Positions 26,342-34,574 of a stretch of DNA of 44,304 nt are shown in pieces. Location of the stretch: contig NZ_CAMIIE010000028.1 of NCBI RefSeq assembly GCF_946222605.1, positions 1 to 44,304 on the forward strand. The letters run 5' to 3'. Each line of letters begins with the position of its first letter. The first letter of the stretch is position 1. This stretch comes from an uncultured Acidocella sp. (GTDB lineage: Bacteria > Pseudomonadota > Alphaproteobacteria > Acetobacterales > Acetobacteraceae). The notes beneath the pieces are model-generated. The model saw nothing but the letters and a program-made list of their open reading frames with translations. It was not told the origin of the DNA and ran no database searches. Made by a program: the position numbers and the translations under genes.

Positions 26342-27417
26342 ATGCGAATCTTCGGTATCTCAATGGTATCACATTGACAGTCACCGCCAAGAACCGCGCC
26401 TAACTGGAAGCGGTTGTGGCTGATCGGAACAGCCCGCAAAAGTATGTCTGGCGGGCGCAGATCATCCTGCTGACTGCTGATGGCGGCGGCACGGCCGAGA
26501 TCATGCGCGCCAGCGGCACCAGCAAAACTTCTGTTTGGCGCTGGCAGGAACGCTTCATGACCGAGGGCGTCGCGGGCCTGTTGCGCGACAAGACACGTCC
26601 ATCGCGCATTGCGCCGCTCGGGGCTGAGGTGGAGACGAGGGTCGTGCAGGCGACGCTCATCGGCCCGTCGCCTGGTGAGGCGACACACTGGACGGCGCCC
26701 GCCATGGCCAAGCTCCAAGGCTTCAGCGCGAGTTCGGTACAGCGGATTTGGCACCGGCATGGCTTGCAGCTGCACCGCACACGCCGTTTCAAGCTTTCCA
26801 ATGACCCTGAATTTGCCCGCAAATTGCGCGATATTGTTGGCCTCTATGTCAACCCGCCGGCCCATGCCATTGCGCTTTCCGTCGACGAGAAAAGCCAGAT
26901 CCAGGCACTCGACCGCACCCAGCCTGGCTCGCCACTGAAAAAGGGGCGCTGCGGCACGATGACGCACGACTATAAGCGGGATGATACGACGACGCTGTTT
27001 GCTGCCCTCAATGTGCTGAACGGCAAAGCCGTGGGCCGCTGCATGCCAAAACACCGTCATCAGGAGTATATCCGCTTCCTCAATGCCGTCGAGGCAACCA
27101 TGCCGGCCGGCAAGCATGTCCATGCCATCGTCGACAACTACGCCACACATAAACATCCGAAGGTGCGCGAATGGTTGGCGGAGTTTCCACCTCACGCCAA
27201 CATCCGCCTACTGGCTCAACGCCGTCGAAGGCTTCTTTGCCAAGCTGACAAAGCGCCGCCTCGCCCGTGGCGTGTTCCGCTCGGTCGAGGAACTCAAAGA
27301 CGCCATCGAACGGTTCCTCACCGAAAACAATCAAGACCAACGGCTATTCCAATGGACAAAAAAAACCAAACGAAATTTTGGCCGCCGTAAAACGGGGCTA
27401 CCAAGTCTCGGATTCTA
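26342..27417 (+). pseudogene. Decayed IS630-family transposase
   Basis: The DDE transposase is recognisable throughout: N-terminal helix-turn-helix region, first Asp in SVDEKSQ, second Asp in IVDNYATHK and Glu in LNAVEGFF. The reading frame is broken. A TAA at 26401-26403 interrupts the conserved N-terminus just before LEAVVADRNSPQK. A frame change falls near 27180-27190, before the HLTPTSAYWLNAVE segment. Another falls at an A8 run (27358-27365), before PNEILAAVKRGYQ. The very start is also frameshifted near 26373. With this many lesions it cannot make a transposase. Terminal repeats could not be defined confidently. The right end abuts a truncated DUF932 gene, which the insertion evidently disrupted. 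Confidence 0.88.
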
Positions 27418-27636
27418 TCCACTTGCCTCAGCCTGGTCGGCCCGGCCGCGTACCGCCTGGTAAAGCTCCGGCAGCGACAGAAACCGTTCATCACCGGAGC
27501 GTGAGAACCATTCCGACGATACCTGGCCCAGCCGCTCTCCCCGGCTCACATCGACCTTGAACCCTGCAGAACCAGCACGGCCGGCATTGAACCCAACCGC
27601 TGCCATAGCGGCAGACGCGTTGATATCCATATCCAT
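27418..27636 (-). pseudogene. DUF932 family protein, 5' fragment truncated by IS630
   Basis: From the ATG at 27636 the frame reads MDMDINASAAMAAVGFN and continues through a VSSEWFSRSGDERFLSL motif and LPELYQAVRGRAD, the typical start of plasmid- and island-borne DUF932 proteins of several hundred residues. After about 70 codons it runs into the IS630 end and stops. No 3' part is visible on the other side of the element. It marks an old plasmid-like segment. Confidence 0.7.
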
Positions 27637-28035
27637 GGCAATTCTCCATGACAGGCTTCGGAAGACACTCTCCCAAACCAAAACCCGTCATGAAAAATCC
27701 AGCCAAACTCTATCTCCCAGCCCTATCATCACCGATGCCCGCCCCGCGTCTTCGGCCGCGCACTGGAACAATTATACGAATGGTATTGAAACACATACGA
27801 GTGTGACTCTCCGCCTGCCTACTTCCCGAAGTTCAAAAATCAAATCAAAGCATTCTGCTTTCAGCGACGACGGGCCGGTTCCGGCTGGTCCGGTTTGGAG
27901 CGGCAAGTGAGTAAAGCTGCCATTAGCGGCAAGGGGTCTGCCCAGCAGCTTGCGACCAGATCCAACGCCATTGCGCCCATGGCGATCGTTATCAGCCTAT
28001 TTCTTGTTTCATAACGCGGACATTCACCTCAGAAA
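27637..28035. other. Intergenic region; possible 35-aa peptide
   Basis: 399 bp between the DUF932 fragment and the metal permease stop. A GTG-started frame at 27907-28014 encodes 35 residues ending in a hydrophobic run (MAIVISLFLVS), with GGAG seven bases upstream. It could be a small membrane peptide but has no family support. Nothing else is recognised. Confidence 0.3.
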
Positions 28036-29193
28036 TCAATCTCCCAATGCGCTGACCTCGAGATCATCATAGCGATTCAACCGATAAACTACGGCGGAGA
28101 CACCCCAGCTGACGGCGAAGATGCCGATAATTACATAGCCCAGCGAAGCGAAGTTGTCATTAAGCATGTTGATTTGGTCCCAGAACCAGCCCTTGAAACT
28201 GCATTCGGCATTGATGAGGCCAAGGCCTTCGACACCGCCGACGACCAAAGCGACGACCACCGAAACCAGGGTAATGGTCAGGTTATAATAGAGCTTACGG
28301 ATCGGCTTGACGAAGGCCCAACCGTAGGCGCCGAGCATCATGACGCCATCCGTCGTGTCGACGAGTGACATGCCTGCGGCGAAAAGCAGCGGGAATGCCA
28401 ATATTGGCCAAAGCGACATGCCATGGATGGCCTCGGTCGACGCAATGCCCAAGAGGGTCACCTCCGTGGCGGTGTCGAAGCCAAGGCCGAACAAGAATCC
28501 CAACGGTGCCATGTGCCAGCTCTTATGCACAAGCGTGAACATTGGCCGGAACAAGCGCGCCAGGAGGCCACGCTTGTTGAGTAGCATGTCAAAATCCTCG
28601 TCGACGTAATGCCCGCCGCGCCGAACATGCCGGAAGGTGCGATAGACCGAGATTGCGATCATCAGATTCATGGCAGAAATCAGCAGCAGAAATCCCGTCG
28701 ACATGATCGTGCTGATAAAGCCGGCGTCATTATTGAACCGGTTGAAGTGCGTCTCGAGCGTCGACGCGGTTAAAGCAATTGCAGCGACGCCGATCAGCAA
28801 CACGAGCGAGTGTCCTATCGAGAAAAAGAATCCGACGGCGATCGGTCGTTTCTTCTCTTGCATCAACTTGCGGGTGACGTTGTCGATGGCAGCGATGTGG
28901 TCAGCATCAACAGCATGGCGAAGGCCAAAGCTGTATGCCAGCATGGCGGTACCCAGCATTGCTGGTTGATCCCAGAACGAGGCAAAGGCCAAGATCCACG
29001 CGCCGATATTCAGGGAGAAAAGAAATATGTAGATGCCGATAACCTTGTCTCGGACGTCGCAAGTGCCGTCATTGAAAATGCGGTTCAGTATGGAAAGCAT
29101 GGAGACAACCTTTCTTGGCGCCTTCCGTCCGATCGACATGAGGCGTTGGGTGAGCATGAGGATGAAACCGATAGGCCACACCGGTAGCGTCAT
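28036..29193 (-). CDS. nhlF: Cobalt/nickel permease, NiCoT family (NhlF-like)
   Basis: 385 aa with about eight membrane helices. The NiCoT metal-selectivity signature RHAVDADHI is at residues 92-100 and the second family motif LGFLFGLGFDTATE at 221-234. In Rhodococcus NhlF imports cobalt for cobalt-type nitrile hydratase. Here the gene is the last of the nitrile hydratase operon and the alpha subunit has the cobalt-type motif, so cobalt is the likely substrate. The start is two bases after the GlxA-type regulator's stop; an internal Met near residue 32 would match the usual family length of about 350. Confidence 0.92.
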   Translation of the reverse strand: MTLPVWPIGFILMLTQRLMSIGRKAPRKVVSMLSILNRIFNDGTCDVRDKVIGIYIFLFSLNIGAWILAFASFWDQPAMLGTAMLAYSFGLRHAVDADHIAAIDNVTRKLMQEKKRPIAVGFFFSIGHSLVLLIGVAAIALTASTLETHFNRFNNDAGFISTIMSTGFLLLISAMNLMIAISVYRTFRHVRRGGHYVDEDFDMLLNKRGLLARLFRPMFTLVHKSWHMAPLGFLFGLGFDTATEVTLLGIASTEAIHGMSLWPILAFPLLFAAGMSLVDTTDGVMMLGAYGWAFVKPIRKLYYNLTITLVSVVVALVVGGVEGLGLINAECSFKGWFWDQINMLNDNFASLGYVIIGIFAVSWGVSAVVYRLNRYDDLEVSALGD

Positions 29194-29195
29194 TC

Positions 29196-30206
29196 TTAAT
29201 GATCCGTGACGGCCAGCTCGGCTCGGGAAAGCGGTCTGAATTGCTTCTCAGTCCGCACACTCGTCCGGAAGGCGTTGCGGTAATCGGACGGCCCGATACC
29301 GATCTTACGGCGAAAGGCGCGTCGCAACCCATGCAAGCCGCCAAAGCCGCAGCGTTGCGCGATCCGCTGAAGCGGCATTTCACCGTCCTGGAGATAGCGC
29401 CGTGCAGAGTCCAGACGCGCGGCTTCGACGAAATCCGCCGGCGTCATGTTGAGTTCACGCGTGAAGACGCGGGCGAAATTACGTGTGCTCATGCGGGTGC
29501 GCTCAGCGAGCGCGTCGATTGTCAAATCTGCAGTCAGGTTCTCGAGAATGTATTGGACGATCGATTGGATCGGACTTTTCTCTGTGATCTGGGCCACCAG
29601 AGGGGCGCTGAATTGCGATTGGCCGCCAGCCCGCTTGAGATAGACCACCATGTAGCGGGCGACGATAAGGGCGATATCACGCCCGTAATCCTCCTCAACC
29701 AGCGCAAGCGCCAGATCGATACCGGCCGTGACGCCGGCGGCGGTCGCCAGCTTGCCATCGCGAATGAATATCTGATCGTCATCAATGTCGAGGTGCGGGA
29801 AATCCCGGCGCAGCTTGGCGGCGCATTCCCAATGGGTGGTGACCCGCTTGCCTTCCAGCAACCCCGCGGCGGCCAGTAGAAAAACGCCGGTGCATATTGA
29901 GCCATAGCGTCGCGCTTCGGGCGCGCGCCGGGCGATCCATCTGGGCACGGCTGGATCGATTTCGGTGAAGGAAGGGTCGCCGCCGACCAGCAGCGTGTCG
30001 ATCTCCTGATCTGGATCGTGGATTGTACGGTCGGCGAGGAACCGTAGCGAGCCCGTTCCACGGATCGGCTCATTGGTCGTGCCCATGATCTCGACTTCAT
30101 AGGCGCCGGGGATGCCGAGGCGGCGCGCGGCCTCCCAGAAAACCTCGGCTGGCCCGACGACGTCCAGCGATTGGACACCTTGAGGGGCGAGGATCGTGAT
30201 GCGCAT
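29196..30206 (-). CDS. GlxA-type regulator (DJ-1/PfpI domain plus AraC HTH)
   Basis: 336 aa from the ATG at 30206, nine bases after a GGAGG. The N-terminal DJ-1/PfpI-like domain (about 1-190) contains the nucleophile-elbow-like YGSICTGVFLLA segment; the C-terminal AraC double HTH covers about 220-325 (LTIDALAERTRMSTRNFARV, then a second HTH ending GIGPSDYRNAF). Proteins of this architecture are transcriptional regulators of small nitrogen compounds. The DJ-1 fold is shared with isonitrile hydratase. It lies inside the nitrile hydratase operon, 52 bp after the accessory gene and 2 bp before the permease, so it probably senses a nitrile- or amide-related compound and regulates this operon. A paralogue is at 40624. 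Confidence 0.92.
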   Translation of the reverse strand: MRITILAPQGVQSLDVVGPAEVFWEAARRLGIPGAYEVEIMGTTNEPIRGTGSLRFLADRTIHDPDQEIDTLLVGGDPSFTEIDPAVPRWIARRAPEARRYGSICTGVFLLAAAGLLEGKRVTTHWECAAKLRRDFPHLDIDDDQIFIRDGKLATAAGVTAGIDLALALVEEDYGRDIALIVARYMVVYLKRAGGQSQFSAPLVAQITEKSPIQSIVQYILENLTADLTIDALAERTRMSTRNFARVFTRELNMTPADFVEAARLDSARRYLQDGEMPLQRIAQRCGFGGLHGLRRAFRRKIGIGPSDYRNAFRTSVRTEKQFRPLSRAELAVTDH

Positions 30207-30258
30207 TGTCACATGCCTCCAATCGCTTGGCCAAGACGGCCGTCAGATATATCTGGCC

Positions 30259-30597
30259 TCAATTCGCATGCTCAAGTTTGAGCGCAGCATTGAGCTCGTC
30301 CTGCGTTGCGAGCCCCGAGTTAAGGACCGCCTTTTCCAGGGCCTCCAGGAAACTATCGTAATAATTCCAGCTCGGGTCCTGCAGCTCGTGGGTCTGTTCC
30401 CAGTTGCCGATGGTCTCGATCAGGTTCTGGCGGAAGCTTTCCCATTCGAACGCGCCGTTCTTTGCCAAAGCAAGGGCAATGCCGAACGCCACGCGCTCCC
30501 ACTCTTGCGCAAAGCACAGGCTGCCGTTCAACCGGGGCGGCCGGTCGACGTCTCCCATCATCTCGGTCACGGCGTGGTGTTCGAAGCGGGTGAGCAT
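30259..30597 (-). CDS. Nitrile hydratase accessory/activator protein
   Basis: 112 aa. The sequence resembles the N-terminal helical part of NHase beta subunits: RPPRLNGSLCFAQEWERVAFGIALAL, then FEWESFRQNLI and a YYDSFLEALEKAVL segment. This is the typical P14K/NhlE-type accessory protein, which in cobalt enzymes works by exchanging subunits to deliver metal-loaded, oxidised alpha subunit. It is directly downstream of alpha (35 bp). Confidence 0.92.
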   Translation of the reverse strand: MLTRFEHHAVTEMMGDVDRPPRLNGSLCFAQEWERVAFGIALALAKNGAFEWESFRQNLIETIGNWEQTHELQDPSWNYYDSFLEALEKAVLNSGLATQDELNAALKLEHAN

Positions 30598-30632
30598 CGT
30601 CCGGTCTCCTCAGTCTGCACAGCGTCGTGTGT

Positions 30633-31250
30633 TCAAGCGGCGGTCGCGACGGCGACACCCATCATGGATTCGGGCGTCACCAGCGCGGCGAGTTGTTCCT
30701 CGCTCAGGTGGTCGGTGCCAGCAGGCCGTTCGGGTACGACGAACCAGCGGATCTGCGCTGAGCTGTCCCAGACTTTTATCTCGGTCGAGGCGGGAAGATC
30801 GAGGCCGAATTCGGCCAGCACTTTGCGCGGCTCTCGGGCGGCGCGGGAGCGGAAGCTGGGATCCTTGTACCAGTAGGGCGGCAGGCCCAGAATCGGCCAA
30901 GGGTAGCAGGAACAGAGCGTGCAGATGATGAGGTTATGCACGCCAGGCTCGTTGATGGCAGCCTTCATGTGTTCGCCTTCGGCGCCCTCCATGCCGTCCG
31001 GAAAGTTCATCTCGGCGATGGCGGCCGCCGTATCAGCGGCGAGAAGCGCCTTAAAGGCCGGGTCGACCCAGGCGCGGGCGACCAGCTTGGCGCCGTTGAA
31101 CGGGCCCATCTTGCTCTCGAAGAAGCCCAGAACTTTATCGACGGTTTCACCCGTGATCACGCCCTTTTCGATCAGCAGCTTTTCCAGCGCCTTGGCGCGC
31201 GCTGCGCTCAGCGTCTCGCGGTCATCGGGGTAATTGAAGCGCTCGGTCAT
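30633..31250 (-). CDS. nthA: Nitrile hydratase alpha subunit, cobalt type
   Basis: 205 aa, the normal length. The metal-binding claw is CTLCSC at residues 110-115. Its Thr at the second position marks cobalt enzymes, whereas iron enzymes have Ser there. Two of its cysteines become sulfenic and sulfinic acids in active enzyme. The flanking NLIICTLCSCYPWPILGLPP and YKDPSFRSRAAREPR are strongly conserved in NHases. With the beta subunit it hydrates nitriles to amides in the cytoplasm. Beta is upstream (61-bp gap) and the accessory gene downstream. Confidence 0.97.
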   Translation of the reverse strand: MTERFNYPDDRETLSAARAKALEKLLIEKGVITGETVDKVLGFFESKMGPFNGAKLVARAWVDPAFKALLAADTAAAIAEMNFPDGMEGAEGEHMKAAINEPGVHNLIICTLCSCYPWPILGLPPYWYKDPSFRSRAAREPRKVLAEFGLDLPASTEIKVWDSSAQIRWFVVPERPAGTDHLSEEQLAALVTPESMMGVAVATAA

Positions 31251-31311
31251 TGATTGGTTTCCTTTGATCTTGTGCAGATGATCTTGTGAGGGCCTTGAAA
31301 ATATCGCCGGC

Positions 31312-32040
31312 TCAGGCGGCCGTGGTCAGCGGCGGCGAGAGATAAGCGTCGAACAGATCGGCATAGATGTAGAAGCCATCTTCCGCCATCGGGCCCCAGA
31401 TATCCTTGGGATCGAATTTCACGCAGTACACCGGCATGGCGGGGCCAATGCCATCGCCTGTTGAGCAGAAATAAGCGTAGGCTCCCTCATAGACGGTTTC
31501 GACGACGCCGATTTTGTCGCGCAGGAAGCCCGGCAGGCGCGTATGCTCGGCGGCCGGCACGTTATTGACCAGCACCTTGCCGCCGACCTGGAAACGGTTG
31601 GTGACGGGGACGTCCTGCTTCGGCGAGTCACCGATCACGAGGTACTTCTGGATGCGGTCGTCGATCGAGGAATCGCCGCCGCTGGCGGTGACGTTTGAGC
31701 CTTTGAGGATGGCCTCGGTCTCGCGGGTAAGTTCGTCTTCAGTGATGTAGCCATTGGCGATGAAGAAGCCCGAGATGCCGCCCAGCCATTTCTCGTAATA
31801 GCGGAATTTGAAGTAATCGAAGGGATTGAGGCTCTCAGCGCCTTTGCGGAGATCCGCCCAGGTCCATTCCGAATTGAAGGTACTGGGCGTCTCTTCAAGT
31901 GTTTTCAGGTGGTTGCTGAGGCCCATCATGGCAACGTGGATGCCAAAGATGCGGGTCTCCCAATCCTCGACGAAAACGCGCTTTTCGAAATCGACGGGTC
32001 CGAGGCCTTCAAGGCCGCCTAGGTAATGCTGAAGCTTCAT
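31312..32040 (-). CDS. nthB: Nitrile hydratase beta subunit
   Basis: 242 aa from the ATG at 32040, which has GGAG about nine bases upstream; a longer frame to 32484 is overlap with the upstream gene and has no similarity. The conserved NHase beta start (MKLQHYLGGLEGLGPV), the helical core (WADLRKGAESLNPFDYFKFR and YYEKW) and the C-terminal SH3-like barrel (about 140-240, with VYEGAYAY and the AEDGFYIYADLFDAYL end) are clear. It pairs with alpha to form the active site. Beta-before-alpha order is that of cobalt-type clusters. Confidence 0.96.
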   Translation of the reverse strand: MKLQHYLGGLEGLGPVDFEKRVFVEDWETRIFGIHVAMMGLSNHLKTLEETPSTFNSEWTWADLRKGAESLNPFDYFKFRYYEKWLGGISGFFIANGYITEDELTRETEAILKGSNVTASGGDSSIDDRIQKYLVIGDSPKQDVPVTNRFQVGGKVLVNNVPAAEHTRLPGFLRDKIGVVETVYEGAYAYFCSTGDGIGPAMPVYCVKFDPKDIWGPMAEDGFYIYADLFDAYLSPPLTTAA

Positions 32041-32072
32041 GAAATTATACTCCGATTGATTGGTGCGGGAGA

Positions 32073-32573
32073 TCAGGCCGTGACGGGCTTGTGGGCCGTC
32101 ATGGCGTCGGCAAAGATCTCTGAGGCAAAGCCGAAGCAGGCACCGACCAGCATCGCAAACCCTGCGACCAGGATTGGGTTTTGGATGCCGGCGGTGGTGA
32201 CGCTGTGGCCGGTTGCCGCCGTGGTGCCGACGAAAGAGGCAAAACCGAACACGATTGCCGGCGGGAACGGAATGTGCTTGATTTTGGTGACGACGATCAT
32301 CGCCGCGCTGCCGATACCGACGCAGATGCCGGCGGCCATCGGGCTGCCGCCCATCAGGCCGATGCAATAGAGCGATGCCGCCGCGATCAGGATTCCTGAC
32401 CAGTTGGAGAGCACGGACTGGACCCAGCCGGCCTTGCCGCCACCACAGGCAAAGAACGAAGCCCAGGCGATGAAGGTGACCCACACGGGGATGGGCAGAA
32501 TGGTGGCAGTCATGAGGGTGTCAACGAAGGCGAGGACACCGATGCTGATCACAAGAGCGGCATAGCTGTTCAT
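32073..32573 (-). CDS. DUF1097 inner-membrane protein
   Basis: 166 aa with five to six hydrophobic segments. The pattern matches DUF1097 (YcdZ-like): paired membrane helices including PIPVWVTFIAWASFFACGGG near 28-47 and the Gly-rich GGSPMAAGICVGIGSAAM. The family has no established function. It lies between the CobW gene and the beta subunit with gaps of 54 and 32 bp, so it is part of the nitrile hydratase operon. Plausible jobs are uptake of a nitrile or export of the amide product. This is inference from position only. Confidence 0.88.
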   Translation of the reverse strand: MNSYAALVISIGVLAFVDTLMTATILPIPVWVTFIAWASFFACGGGKAGWVQSVLSNWSGILIAAASLYCIGLMGGSPMAAGICVGIGSAAMIVVTKIKHIPFPPAIVFGFASFVGTTAATGHSVTTAGIQNPILVAGFAMLVGACFGFASEIFADAMTAHKPVTA

Positions 32574-32627
32574 GGGGCGATCTCCAGAGGGGTTGGCGAA
32601 TGGCGCGAGGGACGAGAGAGCATTTTC

Positions 32628-33599
32628 TCAAAAAACCAGTGATGGCGTTTCGGCAAGGCAAGCCTCGAAGCCGCGGACCAATGAGGCGGTGTCGAGGTGC
32701 CGGCCGATGAAGACAATTTCGTTGATAGGCAGTTCATCGCGACGCCAGGGTTTGCCGGGCGCGCCCTCATAGGTCATGTGCACGCCATGAAAGACGAAGC
32801 GGCGTGGCTCATCCGTGAGGTGGATAATGCCCTTGTAGCGCAGCAGGTCCTTGCCCTGTTCCTGAACCAGCCGGTTGAGCCAGGCATTTAGTGCAGTCCC
32901 ATCGACCTCGCCGGCATGCCGGATCGCGGCGCTGGTGATGCCGGCATCATGCTCATGGGTGGTATCGGCGAGGATGTCCGGATCGACGCTGAGAATCTTC
33001 TTCAGATCGAAAGCATTGATCCCAAGCACGTCCTTTAGCGAGATGGCGCAACGCTCGGTGATATGGATTTGAGCAAACGGATTGAGCCGGCGCAACTCGC
33101 TCTGGATTGCTGGCACCATGGCCGGCACCCGATCGGCTTTGTTCAGCAGCAGGATGTCCGCGAAAGCGATCTGCTCGCGGGCTTCCTCATACTCGAGTTC
33201 GCCGGTAAAATGTTCGGCATCGACGACGGTGATGATGGCATCGAGCCTGAGCGTGGCGCGGATCACCTCGTCCAGCATAAAGGACTGGATGATAGGGGCC
33301 GGGTCGGCCAGACCGGTGGTTTCGATTACAAATCTATCTACCGGCCTGCCCGAGGCCATGATGCGGCCAACGGCTTCAATCAGATCCTCGCGCACCGTGC
33401 AGCAGATGCAACCATTGTTGAGCTCGACCACGGATTCCTCCGCATCGACCACGAGCTGGCCATCGATGCCAATTTCTCCAAATTCATTGACGATGACGGC
33501 AATACGCTCGCCGTGACGTTCTGTCAGGATGCGGTTCAGAAGCGTGGTCTTTCCCGCGCCGAGGAAACCGGTGATAATCGTGGCCGGTAAAAATTTCAT
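32628..33599 (-). CDS. CobW/P47K-type metal-handling GTPase
   Basis: 323 aa from the ATG at 33599, which has AGGAG at 33610-33614; a TTG at 33626 is less likely. The Walker A GFLGAGKTTLLNRIL is at about 8-22, the metal-binding CxCC in NNGCICCTVREDL at about 63-75, the guanine-specificity LNKAD at about 150, and a CobW C-terminal domain with HLTDEPRRFVFHGVHMTYEG near the end. The P47K activator of iron-type nitrile hydratases belongs to this family. Here it heads a cobalt-type operon, so a cobalt metallochaperone role is likely. Confidence 0.95.
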   Translation of the reverse strand: MKFLPATIITGFLGAGKTTLLNRILTERHGERIAVIVNEFGEIGIDGQLVVDAEESVVELNNGCICCTVREDLIEAVGRIMASGRPVDRFVIETTGLADPAPIIQSFMLDEVIRATLRLDAIITVVDAEHFTGELEYEEAREQIAFADILLLNKADRVPAMVPAIQSELRRLNPFAQIHITERCAISLKDVLGINAFDLKKILSVDPDILADTTHEHDAGITSAAIRHAGEVDGTALNAWLNRLVQEQGKDLLRYKGIIHLTDEPRRFVFHGVHMTYEGAPGKPWRRDELPINEIVFIGRHLDTASLVRGFEACLAETPSLVF

Positions 33600-33727
33600 C
33601 GCCAGAGCACTCCTAAAGCAGCACAATCCCGCGGCTATCGAGCATGCGATTGCCCGTTACCAAATATCGACGCGATGATGCCGCATCGAATTCAGGTTGT
33701 TCTTGTGTTTACGCGGCACGAAATAAG

Positions 33728-33742
33728 GCTGATTCTATCAGC
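33728..33742. promoter_or_regulatory. Dyad GCTGAT-TCT-ATCAGC upstream of the nitrile hydratase operon
   Basis: A perfect 6-bp inverted repeat with a 3-bp spacer, about 130 bp upstream of the CobW start. It is a candidate operator for the operon, but direct evidence for any regulator is lacking. Confidence 0.35.
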
Positions 33743-34285
33743 TCATTTCTTCTGCATGTCCCACGCCTATTATATTTTCGAAGTTGGCCGTTTGCCGCAA
33801 TGGCTAACAAAGTACAATTTCTGCCAATGAAAGGATGTTTTCGGCCAATTCTGCCTATTATTCAGGCGTGATTAAAAAATAAGCACACAGGCCGCACATC
33901 TATTCGCCTCCGTCAAACGGCCGGGGCGTTTAGGCTGTGCACCCACGTCGGTCCACGGCAATGCAGACAAAATCTCAGTGAAAATTTCAGCTCCAGAGGG
34001 TCGATTCTCAGTGGAACTCAACAGACATAGTACCTCTTGTACCTCCGCGTGGTCTTGGATACGCTGACCACCCAATCCAGACGGACACCCAAGGCGTCCA
34101 GTTCAAGCACAGGAAAGCATCTACATCTATATCATACCTTATCTGGACGATATATGCTTTTCCTAAGGTTAGCTGCAAAGCCACATGCAATAGATCTCTA
34201 TATGCGTGAGCTTGGTGAGACAGCTAATGCACAAATGGCAACAGCACCATTAGTCGAGCTTGATAAAATTCGATGACCGGCAAGC

Positions 34286-34363
34286 GGATGGGCGGAGCGA
34301 AGCGTAACCCATCGCTTATCTACCGCGTTCCGATTGATGGGTTCCGCTTCGCTCCACCCATCC
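34286..34363. repeat. Long imperfect hairpin (REP/MITE-like)
   Basis: Two 28-nt arms (34286-34313 and 34336-34363) pair at 26 of 28 positions around a 22-nt loop. Each arm begins or ends with GGATGGG or CCCATCC and includes GGAGCGAAGCG. Hairpins of this composition are scattered in many proteobacterial genomes as intergenic repeats. It is far from any stop codon, so a terminator role is unlikely. Confidence 0.75.
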
Positions 34364-34574
34364 TAGGAAGCTTTGGCCATTTCCCAATGGCTGCTCTTTT
34401 GAGCCAGAGACCCGAAGCGGCCAGTCAGCTTCGGCCCATAAAGACTGATCAAAGAGGGGGATAGGCTCATTTAAAGTTTCATTCCCCTTGCTTGTATGGC
34501 CTTATACCCTATTTAGTTTTAGCTGGGTTGGTTCGGTAGGCGATCAATTACCTGCCTATACGGGAGACATCGTG

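Larger units (their letters stand above)
33600..34574. other. 975-bp non-coding divergent region
   Basis: It separates the nitrile hydratase operon (minus) from the molybdenum dehydrogenase operon (plus). It is AT-rich near 33.7-33.9 kb. Contents seen: a 15-bp dyad at 33728-33742 and a long imperfect hairpin at 34286-34363. The frames between 33.9 and 34.5 kb match nothing known. Both operon promoters are presumably here. Confidence 0.5.

Noticed and set aside
26317..27195. 292-codon minus-strand frame across the IS630 remnant
   Set aside because: It is antisense to a recognisable transposase and has no family features.
32041..32484. Upstream extension of the nitrile hydratase beta frame
   Set aside because: It overlaps DUF1097 in another frame and lacks similarity. 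The ATG at 32040 starts the conserved MKLQHYLGG.
33872..34276. Possible short genes in the divergent region
   Set aside because: Frames lack RBS and recognisable domains and sit in a compositionally distinct stretch.
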